Source of the DNA: Citrus sinensis
Taxonomy: Eukaryota; Streptophyta; Magnoliopsida; Sapindales; Rutaceae
Reading direction: 5' to 3'
DNA: 64,000 nucleotides
Assembly (NCBI RefSeq): GCF_022201045.2
Contig: NC_068558.1
Coordinates: 6,167,501-6,231,500 of the forward strand
The notes beneath the pieces are model-generated. The model was not told the DNA's origin. It ran no database searches and worked only from the letters and a program-made list of their open reading frames with translations. This document shows, one piece after another, positions 24,168 to 36,440 of the stretch (positions within the stretch are counted from its first letter, which is position 1; every line of letters begins with the position of its first letter). Made by a program: the position numbers and the translations under genes.

Positions 24168-24239
24168 GTTTTCAACAGATTTTGGGGTAGGAAAAGCTAA
24201 AATCTATCTTGAACAATGAATTTATATTTTTGGGGAAGA
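23175..24239. other. AT-rich intergenic DNA, no gene seen
   Basis: Exon 1 of the amine oxidase relic would be expected here and I see no trace of it. A long (ATT)n microsatellite runs 24129-24166. Confidence 0.55.
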
Positions 24240-25060
24240 TGGGGTACCTCACTAGTTTGCTGTGCGCGGTGTGGTGTACTTAAAATTCGGGGGAGGTGAG
24301 AATGGGAGAGGGAGTGGTAACAATGGTGAAAGGTCAGAACCAAGAGAGATGTCCTTCAAAATGAGCTTCACGCCTGCAAAACAGTGAAATAGAGGTTAGA
24401 GGTGAAGCCGGAGTACCTCGGCGTTCACACTCCGATGCTCAAGTTAGCAAACTCAAGTTTTTATGGTAAAGAGAGTTGGCTAGCCCTCTGTAAATTAGGG
24501 TTTAAGGTTCAAGAAAACCTATTTTTTGGAGTGTGAGTGTTAATGGTGAGTGAGAACCTTTTTGTAGAATGAAACCTAGGCACCTTTATATATGAAGTAC
24601 CTCAGCTGCCACGTGGCGTACCCTTTTTTGCTAACGTCCTTTTACATTTTTATGATTTTTGGGCCGTTATGTGCATGGTCACGGCATATCTCATCCTTTG
24701 GAAATGTGGCGCGCGCTGGAGAGTGGTCCAGGGTACCTCTGCAGTAGCTGTCGGGTAGGCGGCTGAGGACCACTGTCCTTGGGACAATGTCCTTCACTTT
24801 TGGCAGAGGTAGCAGGTGGCTATCCCCCCCTTTTGATACGACGTTCTTGATTCCTAATTATGACAAAATCGAATAATATCTTTTAAAAGATGGAGACGTT
24901 TCTCATGGCGGATATTTTCGGAGAATTCTCTTGCATCTGATCTGCCGGGTACCTCGAGTTACGTGAGGTACCCCTAATTGTGCGGGGTACCTCAGATTGT
25001 GTTGGAGTCATTTCATTTGTCGACACGTGGCGCTTTACTGTCTTTCCTATTTTTCCCTCA
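24240..25060 (-). mobile_element. LTR-like fragment on the minus strand (fossil)
   Basis: Read on the minus strand, a TATA-like tatataaagg (24594-24603) is followed about 160 bp later by gctaacttgagcatcggagt (24429-24448). This is the same kind of R-U5 motif seen in the solo LTR at 9337-9996. The region is also marked by repeated ggtacctc-type words, at about 24245, 24413, 24593, 24735, 24950 and 24990. Ends and target duplication were not resolved, so the coordinates are approximate. Family is probably Ty3/gypsy. Confidence 0.55.
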
Positions 25061-26081
25061 AATAATTATTATTAAAGGAAAGTGAATCCACTTCAATAAA
25101 CATTAATTTCATTTATACTTATTGTCTAAAACGCTAGTATTGCGCAGTACTCTACGATGAAGAACTAACTTAGCAATTGTGATTGAAGAGATGCTAGAAA
25201 GTCATGAGAATTCGAAAGTAATTTTATTGAAGGATTTTTGTAATATAAAATTTAATTAAGAAATGAGTTTAATGAGTAATTAAATGAGTTTATAGGTTCA
25301 AATGTCCTCACTTTGATATATTAAGAGGTTATAATTTTTAGTTAGAAAATATTTACTTAATAATATAAATTTATATTTAAAGGGTGGGGTTATTTGAACT
25401 TATCAATTTATTCTCTATATCCTCTTTTTAGTTAAGAATTTTATTATGTAAATAATTTTTAAAAAAATTACTTCATTAACATTCTCTTCTCTTTCTCTTT
25501 ACAATTTCATAAATTCTCTTCAATTCATTTAAATATATTTTTTTACCTACAAATAACTGATACCACTAAGAACAAAATACGCCATTTAAAAATGAACATC
25601 AACAAAGTTTTATAAGCCATAAAAATTAACGAATATAGAAATTAATTTTTACCAAACACAAAAATTAATGAAAATCAAGCAAAAAACTCTTATATATAGA
25701 AAGTATGAAACAGAGATCATAATATATTAAGAAAGACAAAAAAATAAATGAATTCAAAATAAAGCAAAATTGAGTGTTTAGTTTGCAGAAAATGAAAGTA
25801 GAGAGAAAATAAAAGTTGTTAGGTAAAGAGAAAAAAAAAAGATTAATGAAGGGTAATTTTGATATTTTGATATTTTATTTTTTTAAGATAACCTTAATTG
25901 AATTTAAAGTTATATTACTAAAATAGCTTTAATTGAATTTACTATTAAGAACATGAACATAGATTTAAAAAATATTGTTACTCACTTACTCTTAACACGC
26001 ATACAAGTACAAATAATCCCAAACAACTTTCTCTTTTCTCTTCGTCGTCTAATGCAATCCATTATAAAAGAAAAAGACAAT
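25061..26081. other. AT-rich intergenic DNA with transposon-end fragments
   Basis: No gene is seen. The stretches at about 25270-25320 (ggttcaaatgtcctcac) and 25383-25420 (ggttatttgaactt) resemble the right and left ends of the element at 36441-37282, so broken copies of that family are likely here. Confidence 0.45.
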
Positions 26082-26190
26082 CTCTAAGTTATAATTAATG
26101 TAAGATACACTCTTTACATGAACAGTACATGTGTAGCGTCCACACACTGTTCATGTGAATGGTGCATCTTACATTAATTGTAACTTAGAG
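26082..26190. mobile_element. 109-bp foldback MITE
   Basis: The unit starts ctctaagttataattaatg and ends cattaattgtaacttagag. The two halves are inverted repeats over about 45 bp, leaving a loop of under 20 bp. The RNA would form a near-continuous hairpin. No target duplication was found at the flanks and there is no coding capacity. Confidence 0.8.
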
Positions 26191-29100
26191 GGATTCAAAT
26201 AAAAATACTTCACTTTTTCCCACTTGATTTGGAAAAGTCATCAAGCCACGCAACTCTTTAGTCTTTTTACTGCATTAATGTAACTAAAACAATTTTTTTT
26301 TAAAATTAGTCCTAAAATATTTCAAAAACTACATTTGAAGGAATATGTATGTATATAGCCAGGGCCTAGTGTCCCAGCTCGAAATTGTGGACAATTGGGC
26401 TAATGTCTTGGGCGGTCTGCAACACTAGGCTTAAATCTCAACTAAAAGAGCTTCAACACAAATCTTGAACATTGAAATGCTTGGGATCATTAATTAACTT
26501 AAGATAATAAGAATCATGAATATTTTATGGTTGTAAATAGAAAATAATTACATTATCAAATGATCTTAATGGATGATAATTTTAGCATTTGAAAGAGTAT
26601 GAAGAGTAAAAATAATTTTTTTTTAATTTATTAAATGAGAGTGTAGGATAAAAAAGGTTAGAGTAAATTTTAGAGGTCAAATTGCTCCTTTATTTTTTTT
26701 TGAAGTTTTATTTTATTTAAATATATGATGAATAAAAATAAATTAAAAAATAAATTGTACATTGGCTCCACAATAAATAATTGAAAAATAAATTTTACAA
26801 AAAGGAAAAACCACCAAATGTATTTTTTATTTTTTCATATATTTTCAGACAAAAAAACTAATATACTCTTTCAAAATAAGTTGCTAAATATGTTTTTCCT
26901 TTTGAAAACATTGATCAAAAATACCATTTTCATTCTCTAAAACAAGTGTGTAAGAGACGCCAATTGATTAATTTTCTTTGACAACAACATCCCGCGATCA
27001 CTTCAATCACTCCTTGATTGATCATACTCTTTTATCTAACCAAGTTAGTGGTTCTTGTCTTTGCACGTTTGCATGTGTTGGTCCACCGGGATGCGACGGC
27101 CCGTGTTGGAATTTTTCACTACTTCTCTCCTGTGTATGTCAACAGTCACCTTCAATGGGCCTCATGTAGAAAGTGACGGTGGATTCGCTTTGCAAAGCGC
27201 TGGACTTTTATGATCCTTGTGTTTTCTTCATCCGGCCCACACCATCCTGCTGTCGGAAGTCCCAGAACAAAAGAAAAACAGAAGCCCAGAAACAAAACTT
27301 ATGTGATTGGTATTTTACATAGAGGCTGGAAACGCTTCTTTGTTATTTTGCAAATTATTGAAAAGGGGGAAAAAAAAATTGATTCTGCAGCATTATGTTT
27401 TATGTGTATCAAGTAATGGTTTAAATTGGAATAAAACTAATGTCAAAATCCGTAAAAACTTTGATGGAAGTAAAATTGGAAAACCATCAAAACTCCTAAA
27501 ATCTCAATAGAGCTTTGCAGACACTTTAAGACATCATAATACATACTAGTGGGGAAAAAAATTTAAAATTCTGGCCTTTAATTTAAAGCCAGCATTACAT
27601 TTATGAAAAGATAATCCAGAATATGGCCAATGATAGTCATTTTATTAACTCCAATGTTTTTATCTAATTTCTTAGCTTTAAATTAAAGTGACCCTATAAC
27701 AATAACCTTACAGCCACACCTGCTGGTGGTTGTAAATAGTGATTTTATTTCACTTTTGAATTGAAAAAACGAGGCAATAAATATTATTGCATCACTGCAT
27801 GTGCCGTCTCACAAGCATCACCATGTGCTTGTAAACCCATCGCATAGAAGTCTTCTCTTGAAATGAGTTTCTGAAGACTTTCATCGACATCATAAGAATT
27901 GCACATCCAGAGGAAAATGGTATAAGATAGGTAACAGGAACACACGTGTGTGTAATATATGATTATTAAGCTCCGCTAAGAATCGGAAAACTGGAAAAGA
28001 ATGCATGGACAGCCAGTCCCTTCCATTTGCTGTTTCATTTTCTACCTATTCATCTCCATATATGCAATAAGAAACTATACATGTCACTTCCACTCACTAC
28101 CACTGCAAAATATGCAGATTTTGGTGAAGATATATCTTCAAAAAAATAACACTGTTGGTCGGCTCCTTATGGTGAAAGCAAGAAATCGTTAAGGGCTTCA
28201 AGTCCAGGGATACATTTAACTGAGGGTCAGAAAGGTGGGCTGCAAGGTAGATTGAAAAAAAAAAAAAATAATAGTGGATATTGGTATGTATGGAGCTAGC
28301 TAGTTGTTTCAACTGGTGCGACTTCTTGCGGTAGTGTATAAATTTTAAGTTAATTAATTCAAGGAGAACATTTTAGTGAGATTATTTTGGTCTTTGGATG
28401 TTGCCCATGCGCATATTTATGTTAAAAAATATACCAAATTAGTCCTTACATTAATTAAATCACGCTTATTGTATTACTGTTTGATGATTATATTATTTCC
28501 AATATTGTATTAAAAAATATCTCTGTCATTATAGATATAAAAATAAAAATACATACGAACCATCTATGTTTCTTCCAACTTAACATATCATGATGACCTT
28601 TTAACTACTAAATTTGGTGGTGCTACTTTCTATATAACTATTTAAGTAATCAATAAGAAATTTGAAAAATACACGATAAACTTAAATTAGAAAACAAGAT
28701 ATCTCTCATTGGTGTACTTTTTTTTTTTGGTTAAATGAAAGGCTTGCCTTCTTTTCAAGTTTCTGTACTCTCACCAATTTCTAGCCGCCGTTACAACCAA
28801 AATCGCTTCCTCACTTCCATCAGTCATACTTGATATTTCTTTGGCATAATCGAAAACTCTATTTTAGCGAAGTAAATAATAATCACCGGATCATGAACGG
28901 CACTGATGATCGAAAACTCTATAATATACATATAGGCATTTCGTGCCTTTATTAGGAAAAATAAGTCTGGAGAGTCCAACTCAAGACAGCTCAACTGCCA
29001 CTTGTAAGAAAAATGTGTCAAAATTTATGATAAGGTGATATGACGACGATGAGGAGGAGGATTAGGATGAGGATGAGGATGAGGATGATGACTAGTGGCG

Positions 29101-30092
29101 GTCAAAAAGTTTTTCGGAGCATGACAAAGTATTGTTAAAGGATGGTCAATTGGTCATATCTGACACGTTCTTGAAGTGTTTGTTTACCAAATATTGGAAA
29201 TAATAATTGACTAGTTTTACGTTTTATAGGAGTTGATTAAGACATTAATTTGATTTTTTTTTTATTTTAGTGTTAATTATAAAAGCATCCATCTTCGATC
29301 CAATTATCAACGCTTTAAGTAGAAAATTTTTAAAATAAATCAGAGAGACTATGTCAATCATACAATAAGTAAGTAATATTATAACATGTCTGCATTTATT
29401 TTGTATAACCATTTTGCATGTGGCAGTTATATCAAATTCAATTACATATATCATGCATACATTAAATGATTGTATTCAATGGCGAAGGGTATCTAAGGCT
29501 AGAGGAGGTCACGACACCTACATACTTTAATTTTTTATTTATTTATAAAGAAAGTATAAAAAATTAGGTATAAAAATATGATTTGGCCCCTACATAATTA
29601 ATTTGTAAACTTTGTATATAGGATGAAATGTAATTTTATGTTTTCTGAAATAGATTCAAAGTCGCTGGATTGCTTGATCTTTATTTTGCTAATTACTTTT
29701 TTATTCTGACAAAATAGTAAATAGCCTTTTAAAAGTTTGATAAAGTTTAATAAAATTTGGACCCAATTCTTTGATTTTTATTTAGTTAATTACTTTTTCA
29801 TCTCATTTTTTTTTTAAATCTAACAGTAGTCTCCATTAACAACCAAAATCCCCAAATCAAAATTACTATATTTACAAGCAAAATTCTCAAGTTTCTAACA
29901 ACTACACCATAGATGTAAATAAAAAAGAAAAAAAAACATCTAAAATCAATCCGCTATTAATGCTTGAAGTTTTAACTTGTTATTTTTGATATATTTTATA
30001 ATTTCTCTCTTAAGTAGTATCTATTTACGCTGGAGATAGTAAACATTATTCCAAGACCTTGAAGTTCGAAAATATAGAATCTATATTTTAAA
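26191..30092. other. Gene-free AT-rich intergenic DNA (~3.9 kb)
   Basis: All open frames are under 75 codons and none resembles a known protein. A run of gatgag-type repeats lies at about 29047-29092. I see no RNA gene or defined transposon ends, although old unrecognised transposons are probable. Confidence 0.55.
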
Positions 30093-30440
30093 GGGAGAAC
30101 GACACTTAGTTTCCCTGATGTTTTTTACTTTTATCACTTAAGTGCATATTGTTTTAATAACTCATTACATTCTAAAGGTTAAATGGTAACGAAAGAAAAT
30201 ATTATTCTAAATTCTTCTACTATTATACCTTAGTTGCAAATGTCATATGATATGTTTGTTAACAAATAGATATGTAGAGTTTTGTATGTGAAAATTTTCA
30301 CATTTATACTTAATAATGAAGTTTGAATATTAAAATAATACGTTAGGGACGTAATACGACATTGAAAAAAATTAAAAAAAAAAATTAAGGACCTAAGTGG
30401 TGAAAGTGAGAAATATTAAGACGCAAGTGTTATTTCTCCT
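30093..30440. mobile_element. 348-bp long-TIR MITE upstream of the epimerase
   Basis: The left end (gggagaacgacactt, then atcacttaag) is matched inverted by the right end (ccacttagg on the complement, then aagtgttatttctcct). The TIRs are imperfect and about 100 bp long. The flanks ATTTTAAA (30085-30092) and ATTTCAAA (30441-30448) form an 8-bp target duplication with one difference. It lies about 440 bp 5' of the epimerase start codon, within promoter range. Confidence 0.7.
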
Positions 30441-30883
30441 ATTTCAAATATCCCAACATTTCAATATTCTTTTTTTTTTCCTCTTTTGTACATTCTACTA
30501 AATCGTATTTATCGGTTAAAATTCCACCAATAGAAACCAAATCTAAGGAAAGGATCAAGATCAATCTAATCACCTCAATCCCAACAGATTATCAAAAACA
30601 AAAAGGCTCAAAATCCCCCGAAATCCTATCTTCAACAACAACTGTCTCCTTCTCCAAATTTGTAAAATTTACAACTTTTCCTTTCCCACCAAACACTTAC
30701 CTTATATTATAAACCCTCTTTCTTGCCTTTTAGAAAATGACCCCAAACACCATCACCAAAACCTTTGCACCTCCTCTCTTCACCCACTCACAAAACACAA
30801 CATCAAGTCAATTGCATTTTCATTTGCAACAAAAAAGATAGAAATCCCTCTCAAACAAGCATCACCCTTTAGTCTTTGACCAA

Positions 30884-32167
30884 ATGTTACACTTGGATAG
30901 AACGCCCTCCACAGCGGGCAATAAGTTGAAGCCAGACAAATTCCACAACCACCGCCTCCGCTCGAAACTCACAGTTTGGTCATTCCTCTTCCTTACAGTC
31001 TTTCTCGTTTTCTTTCTCATCTCTCCATCTCCCTCCGCCACCTTCCGCGGCCAGTCCTCCCCGGCCTTCGGCGGACCCCAGTGGGAGAAACAAATCGTCA
31101 AATCCACACGTCCACGCTCCACAAGCGGGCTCACCGTTCTAGTCACCGGAGCAGCCGGTTTCGTTGGCTCCCACGTGTCGCTCGCCCTTAAAAAGCGTGG
31201 CGACGGGGTTCTTGGCCTTGATAACTTCAATAACTACTATGAAACAAGCTTGAAAAAGGCTCGCAAAGGCTTGCTTGAGCAAGCAGGTGTGTTCGTTATC
31301 GATGCCGACATCAACGACAAGTCACTTCTCGACAAGATCTTCAACGTGGTAGCGTTCACTCACGTAATACACCTCGCTGCACAAGCCGGCGTGCGTTACG
31401 CCATGCAGAATCCAAATTCTTACGTAGATAGTAACATAGCGGGTTTCGTGAATCTTCTAGAAACATGCAAATCATCTGACCCTCAGCCCGCAATTGTGTG
31501 GGCTTCTTCGAGTTCAGTTTACGGAGTGAATAAAAAAGTACCCTTTTCAGAAAAAGACCGAACTGACCAGCCGGCCAGCTTGTATGCAGCTACAAAGAAA
31601 GCTGGTGAAGCAATAGCACATGCTTATAATCATATATACGGCTTATCGATCACTGGTTTAAGATTTTTCACCGTTTATGGGCCGTGGGGGCGGCCTGACA
31701 TGGCGTATTTCTTTTTTACTAGAGATATAATTAGAGGGAAAAGAATCACTGTTTATGAGGCCCCTGATGGAGCAAGTGTAGCGAGGGATTTTACGTATAT
31801 TGATGACATTGTGAAGGGATGCTTGGCGGCCTTGGATACTGCGAAGAAGAGTACGGGCAGTGGAGGGAAGAAGAAAGGACCGGCAGAGTTTAGGATATTC
31901 AATTTGGGGAATACGACACCGGTTCCTGTGAGTAGGCTTGTGAGTTTGTTAGAAAAGATTTTGAAGGTGAAGGCTGAGACGAAAGTGCTGCCTTTGCCTA
32001 GAAATGGGGATGTCCAGTTCACTCACGCCAACATTAGTTTGGCGCAGAGGGAGCTTGGTTATATGCCTACTACCGATTTGGAAACTGGGTTGAAAAAGTT
32101 TGTGAGATGGTACTTGAGTTACTACAATTCTGCTTCCGCTTCTCCTTCGAGAAAGAAGAACTTCTAG
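30884..32167 (+). CDS. GAE: UDP-glucuronate 4-epimerase, intronless
   Basis: It interconverts UDP-glucuronate and UDP-galacturonate, the precursor of pectin, in the Golgi. The protein has 427 residues, the family's usual length. It has a short cytosolic N terminus, one membrane helix at about residues 31-47 (type II topology) and a lumenal SDR domain. The NAD-binding motif is TGAAGFVG at 88-95, the Ser-rich catalytic strand is WASSSSVYG near 206-214, and the YxxxK pair is Tyr234 and Lys238 in YAATK. The conserved LRFFTVYGPWGRPDMAYF follows. The gene is a single exon, as is usual for plant GAE genes. The start is the first ATG of the frame, and the cytosine- and adenine-rich leader before it has no other long frame. 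Which Arabidopsis paralogue it matches is unclear; by position GAE5 is likely. Confidence 0.97.
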   Translation: MLHLDRTPSTAGNKLKPDKFHNHRLRSKLTVWSFLFLTVFLVFFLISPSPSATFRGQSSPAFGGPQWEKQIVKSTRPRSTSGLTVLVTGAAGFVGSHVSLALKKRGDGVLGLDNFNNYYETSLKKARKGLLEQAGVFVIDADINDKSLLDKIFNVVAFTHVIHLAAQAGVRYAMQNPNSYVDSNIAGFVNLLETCKSSDPQPAIVWASSSSVYGVNKKVPFSEKDRTDQPASLYAATKKAGEAIAHAYNHIYGLSITGLRFFTVYGPWGRPDMAYFFFTRDIIRGKRITVYEAPDGASVARDFTYIDDIVKGCLAALDTAKKSTGSGGKKKGPAEFRIFNLGNTTPVPVSRLVSLLEKILKVKAETKVLPLPRNGDVQFTHANISLAQRELGYMPTTDLETGLKKFVRWYLSYYNSASASPSRKKNF

Positions 32168-34315
32168 TGATCTTTTGTGCTATTAGTTACCATGTTCCGT
32201 CCCTTTAGTTTTATGCATTGTACAGGCCTTGGCGTAGAGTTCTACTAATTTTATCATTTTGAAGGCACATTTTATAAATTTTAGCATTTGCTTTTGATCA
32301 ACTTTTAAACTCTGTCTGATATATGGGTCTGCCGTGTAGTTTGTAAGTATGTGCCTTTAGAAATTATAATTTGAATGAGTACTAGTCTTTTCCTAATTGA
32401 GGCCATCTAATTTGGAGACCAACGGTGCTCCTCTTTCATTCCAGGCCCCCGAGAGGCATACATATCTACTTGGATTAGTCTGGTGGTTTTCATTTTAACG
32501 AGAAACTCATCAAATGATATCCCTATTTGCTCTATCATGCTGAGGTGTTGTGATTAAGTAGTTGGTATTCCATCCCATTCCAGTCCTCCCCCAAGTTGGG
32601 AGTCTCTCTCTCCTAAGTTGTGACTGAAAAATAGAAATCCCCCAAAGACATATAAATAGTGCAATAACTTAGTACAAACAAGATCACAGAAAACCCAAAA
32701 CAGCAAACCAAGATATCAATATTTTTCATCAAAGGTTCAAACAAGAAGACTTAACGGATCATGAACTCTAGGATGTGCCAAGAAAACAAATGCGGAAATG
32801 CAGTGCTTTTAGTCTACAAATATTCACAATCAGGAGCTCCAATTTTAATGTATGTGTGTTTGTGAGTGTACACACAAAAAAAAAAAAAAAAAAAGGTGGC
32901 TGCGGTATAGGTATTGGCACTTTCAGTTTGAGATAAAGTCAGTCTAGATAATAAAAAGGAGACAAAGTCCTCATTCTGGATTGCCACCAATTAGCTTCAA
33001 AAGGAATGTTACACAATTAAGGACAAGAAGAGTGATTCTGCAATTAAGAATTAAAATATCATAATTATTTCTTCCAACAACTGAGGAGAAGGCTTAACAT
33101 ATCTCAAATGTCTAAGAGGAACATCCATACGACCAGGGGAGGAAAAAAAAAAAAAAGAAAAGGAAGCCAATAGATACTTCTTCAATTCCAATGTATGAAC
33201 AATTTGGTGCTGAGGGAAAAGGAGAATATATTTGATGCAGACCCCAATGTTTATCAGTTTATGTCACATCATGTAAGTACGTAACAATAATATATGACCA
33301 CTAATATGAGAAAGCAAGAATTCCATGATGTACCTGCCCATTCAAGAAAATCAAGTCACAATTAGTAATTAGTCAGCACATATAGATTTCTCCCAAAGAA
33401 AAAAAAAAATTTACACACGGACACACACACACACACGCGGTATCTCAAACATATATACCTTGAAAATGGGGCTTAAGTCCAAAACAAGATGCAGCTAGCC
33501 AATATTTCAGTTAACAAAAACCCTCCAGAAGATCTTTGTAATAGTATCCAGTTCTACTTCCATATTAAGCACATTCATAGCAGTATCAACAACTTACAGC
33601 TCCAAAATATTTTTCCCCAAAATTTCAATGAGGCTAAGTTTTGAACTGTTGAACCGTCCAAATGTCCTGCAGCAAGTTAGGATTATGCTTGTGCCACAAA
33701 ACCCAACAGCACGCCAATTGCCAAAAAATCCACCCTCTGTAGCACTGTTCATAAGTAAAACAAAATGGGGTAAATTATAGGAATCATGCCTGTGAATTCT
33801 TTAGATTTTTTTTTTTTAATCCTTTTGTGATTTCTTTTAAATGTCTATAAAATTAGAGTGCGTCATAATCACATTGGCCGCTGCAAGTACTTTTTCAAGT
33901 GCGTCTCTTGCAGCAAGAAATCTTCAACTGACAAACGAACTATCTTTTAATTCAAGCTATCAATATGCCTGACAGAGTTTGCCTTCCACTAGCTTATCAG
34001 GGACTATGCTATCAAATTTCCTAGCATTTTAATCAAATTTTACAAGATTTATTTTTTCAAAACTGCAACAAAGTTTATGTAAGATACCATAAAGCCAAAT
34101 ACAGTAATTTAAATTATCAGCAGCAACACTTTTCTTTTTTTTTTAAAAGAAAAAAAGATATATATAAATTTAACTCTGTTTACTATGAGTAACGATTTAC
34201 TCATATTATCAGGTAGTAGAACTATCCATAAATGCTAGCAAGAAAAATTAATGGAGCTTTACCTAGTCACAGAATCAGTCACACATACTACAACCAACTG
34301 CCTTCAGCACAATTG
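32168..34315. other. Intergenic DNA between convergent genes
   Basis: This contains the 3' UTRs of the epimerase (left, plus strand) and the NYN gene (right, minus strand). Simple repeats include an A-run at 32876-32894 and (AC)n at about 33420-33436. No further gene is supported. Confidence 0.6.
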
Positions 34316-35428
34316 TTATGAAATAGCTTCGGCATCAGAAGATTCCAGCTCCCACCAAGCTCCATTATCTTCCTTCGGGATACAATCCGCATTGTTGGCA
34401 CCAGTCGCATCATCAATATCTGCATCCTCGTTCCCATCAGCCCAATCATGTGCTTTCTTCTCCACCTCTGGACTGTAAGTCCACTCCAACCTCTTCAAAA
34501 TATCTCGGTCCTTCCATTTGCCCACGACTGACACAGCTTCCTTCTTTGCCTTCCCCATTAATATATCCCTCCAAGAAAAACTAGCATCAGCAATTCTCTT
34601 CAATGCCCCATCATTTACATCCCCCACCACAACCGTCTTTAGACATCTATACTTTGCCTCCTGCAAAACATCCACAAAATCTGAATCATCCGACACAATA
34701 ACCAAACACTCAACATGCCTTTTATCCATCATATCAACCATATGATTCCTCAACGCAACATCAGCAGCTTGTGGCTTATCCGACACTGTCCTAACCCAAA
34801 ACCCTGCTCTTTTCAGCTCATCTGCCAAACCATAACCGATTTTGGGAGTCAAAATTGCCCTAGCAGCCCTTTTATATTTTTCCATCTTCATTGAATACTT
34901 GCCAACCAAATGCACTCTCCTCTTCCCTCTGGCTGATTCTATTTGATTCAACCTCTTCTTTTGTTCACGCTCATGAATTTGCTTAAAATGGTTAACAAGT
35001 TTTTCATTACTATAAAATCTCCTTCCACAAACACCACATACATACGGCTCAGCAGGCTTAATTACACCTCTGTTTTCCAATTGGTTAAACAATTTTCTTT
35101 CTTCTCTTTGCTCTCTTACAACTTGAGGCACATAACTAAAAGCGTGGCTATTAGCATATGCCACCATGTATTTAACGACCCCCAAAGAAGATATTGATTT
35201 TTTTAGTTTAATAGCTGCTTCAAATGGGGGTACTGAATTTGGGGGTTTGTTGTCCAAATCCCAAAAAACTCCCACATTGTTTTGGACAGTTTTTGGCTCT
35301 AACGTTGATGCTGGGTTTTGAGAATTAGGCTCCAAATGGAACCTTCTATACAATGAGACAAATGGGTTCTGGGTTTCTAATCTTGTAAACTTTGTTCTGT
35401 CACATAAGTTTAGAAATTTCTGAAACAT
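34316..35428 (-). CDS. NYN-domain putative endoribonuclease with a C2H2 zinc finger
   Basis: NYN domains are PIN-like folds of the MARF1/limkain-b1 type that use clustered aspartates to cut RNA. The protein has 370 residues from the ATG at 35428. The N terminus is basic, Ser/Thr/Phe-rich and acid-poor to about residue 45, like an organelle transit peptide. The first NYN strand is VGVFWDLDNKPP with Asp57 and Asp59. A C2H2 finger interrupts the fold at about residues 131-152 (Cys131, Cys134, His147, His152). The second half of the NYN domain continues with Asp223 in the phrase PQAADVALRNH and SDDSDF (Asp247, Asp248, Asp250). The C terminus is acidic. The gene is one exon. The family is often annotated only as 'C2H2 zinc finger protein', and its RNA target is unknown. 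Confidence 0.88.
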   Translation of the reverse strand: MFQKFLNLCDRTKFTRLETQNPFVSLYRRFHLEPNSQNPASTLEPKTVQNNVGVFWDLDNKPPNSVPPFEAAIKLKKSISSLGVVKYMVAYANSHAFSYVPQVVREQREERKLFNQLENRGVIKPAEPYVCGVCGRRFYSNEKLVNHFKQIHEREQKKRLNQIESARGKRRVHLVGKYSMKMEKYKRAARAILTPKIGYGLADELKRAGFWVRTVSDKPQAADVALRNHMVDMMDKRHVECLVIVSDDSDFVDVLQEAKYRCLKTVVVGDVNDGALKRIADASFSWRDILMGKAKKEAVSVVGKWKDRDILKRLEWTYSPEVEKKAHDWADGNEDADIDDATGANNADCIPKEDNGAWWELESSDAEAIS

Positions 35429-36440
35429 CACTACAGCTACAGGTATTTATGGGTCAACGAACTGCAGACGCTATTATGAATCTAAAAATATATATGCATA
35501 GAGGTCAAATATTATCAAGGAGAACTTTACTAACCTTTTGGGAGGCAAGAGCTTACAAACTGAACACTGACTGTTCAAACTTCAAAGCCAAAGGCTCTCA
35601 GAAAACCCAGCGAAACGGTGTCTACGTTACTGTAATTTCAGGGGTTGTTTGGATACTTCTAAAACGTGACTCCGGGACACACTCTAATCCGATTCTGAAA
35701 CTTTATTAATTTAGTCTTACCGTTTTGTCCTTCTGACAATGACCTATAGGTTTTGATCTGATCTGATTCGAGTATGTTCGAATCAGATATCATGCTCAGA
35801 TTGAATTCGAATTATATTTTTCGCAATTCAATTAAGCCGAAATCTAATCGAATCGAGTTGATTCGAAATTAAATTTACCCACCCCTAAGCCGCTAGTTAT
35901 AAATATAAGGCCTAGGATATTTCTGTTCCATTTTCATAAAATAATTATAACAAATCCAAATTATTTTAAAAGAATACATATCAACAAAGTAAATTCAATA
36001 ATTGTTAATGCTTACACTTGCAAATGATGCACATTTATATAAATTCCATAAGTATCGTGTCATAAATATATGGGTATGGGTAATTATCTACTATCCATTT
36101 GTTTTTTTCATACTTTTTTAAAAATACATAATTTTTTATTTTATTTTTTCTGAGGTTCACTTGAAATTATATTTTTTTTCACTTGTCTATTACCGTTTTC
36201 AAACTGTTAAGACTTTACTAACGTCATAAGAGTATAATGATAATTTCACCTACGCTTCAAAAACATAATTTGAACTTAGTTTTCTTAATGATTTGAAGTC
36301 GGCAATGAACGTGTGCAAAAAAATATAATTTTAAGTGGAGTTCAATAAAAAAATATTAAGAATTATTTATTTTTCAAAAAAGTGCAAAAAGACAGGTGAA
36401 TAGTTGATAATTATCCTAAATATATTTTGTTAATTTAATA
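35429..36440. other. Intergenic DNA with a small transposon-end fragment
   Basis: A stretch at about 35740-35889, rich in gattcgaat-type words, ends in tacccacccctaa, which looks like a hAT-type terminus. No matching left end is convincing. No gene is seen. Confidence 0.45.

Noticed and set aside
28824-29021. Frame containing AVHDPVIIIYF, faintly like the amine oxidase HDHF region
   Set aside because: Only a few residues match and the neighbouring sequence does not, so homology is not supported.
35740-35889. hAT-like terminus tacccacccctaa as a complete element
   Set aside because: No matching inverted left end or target duplication was found, so only a fragment can be suspected.
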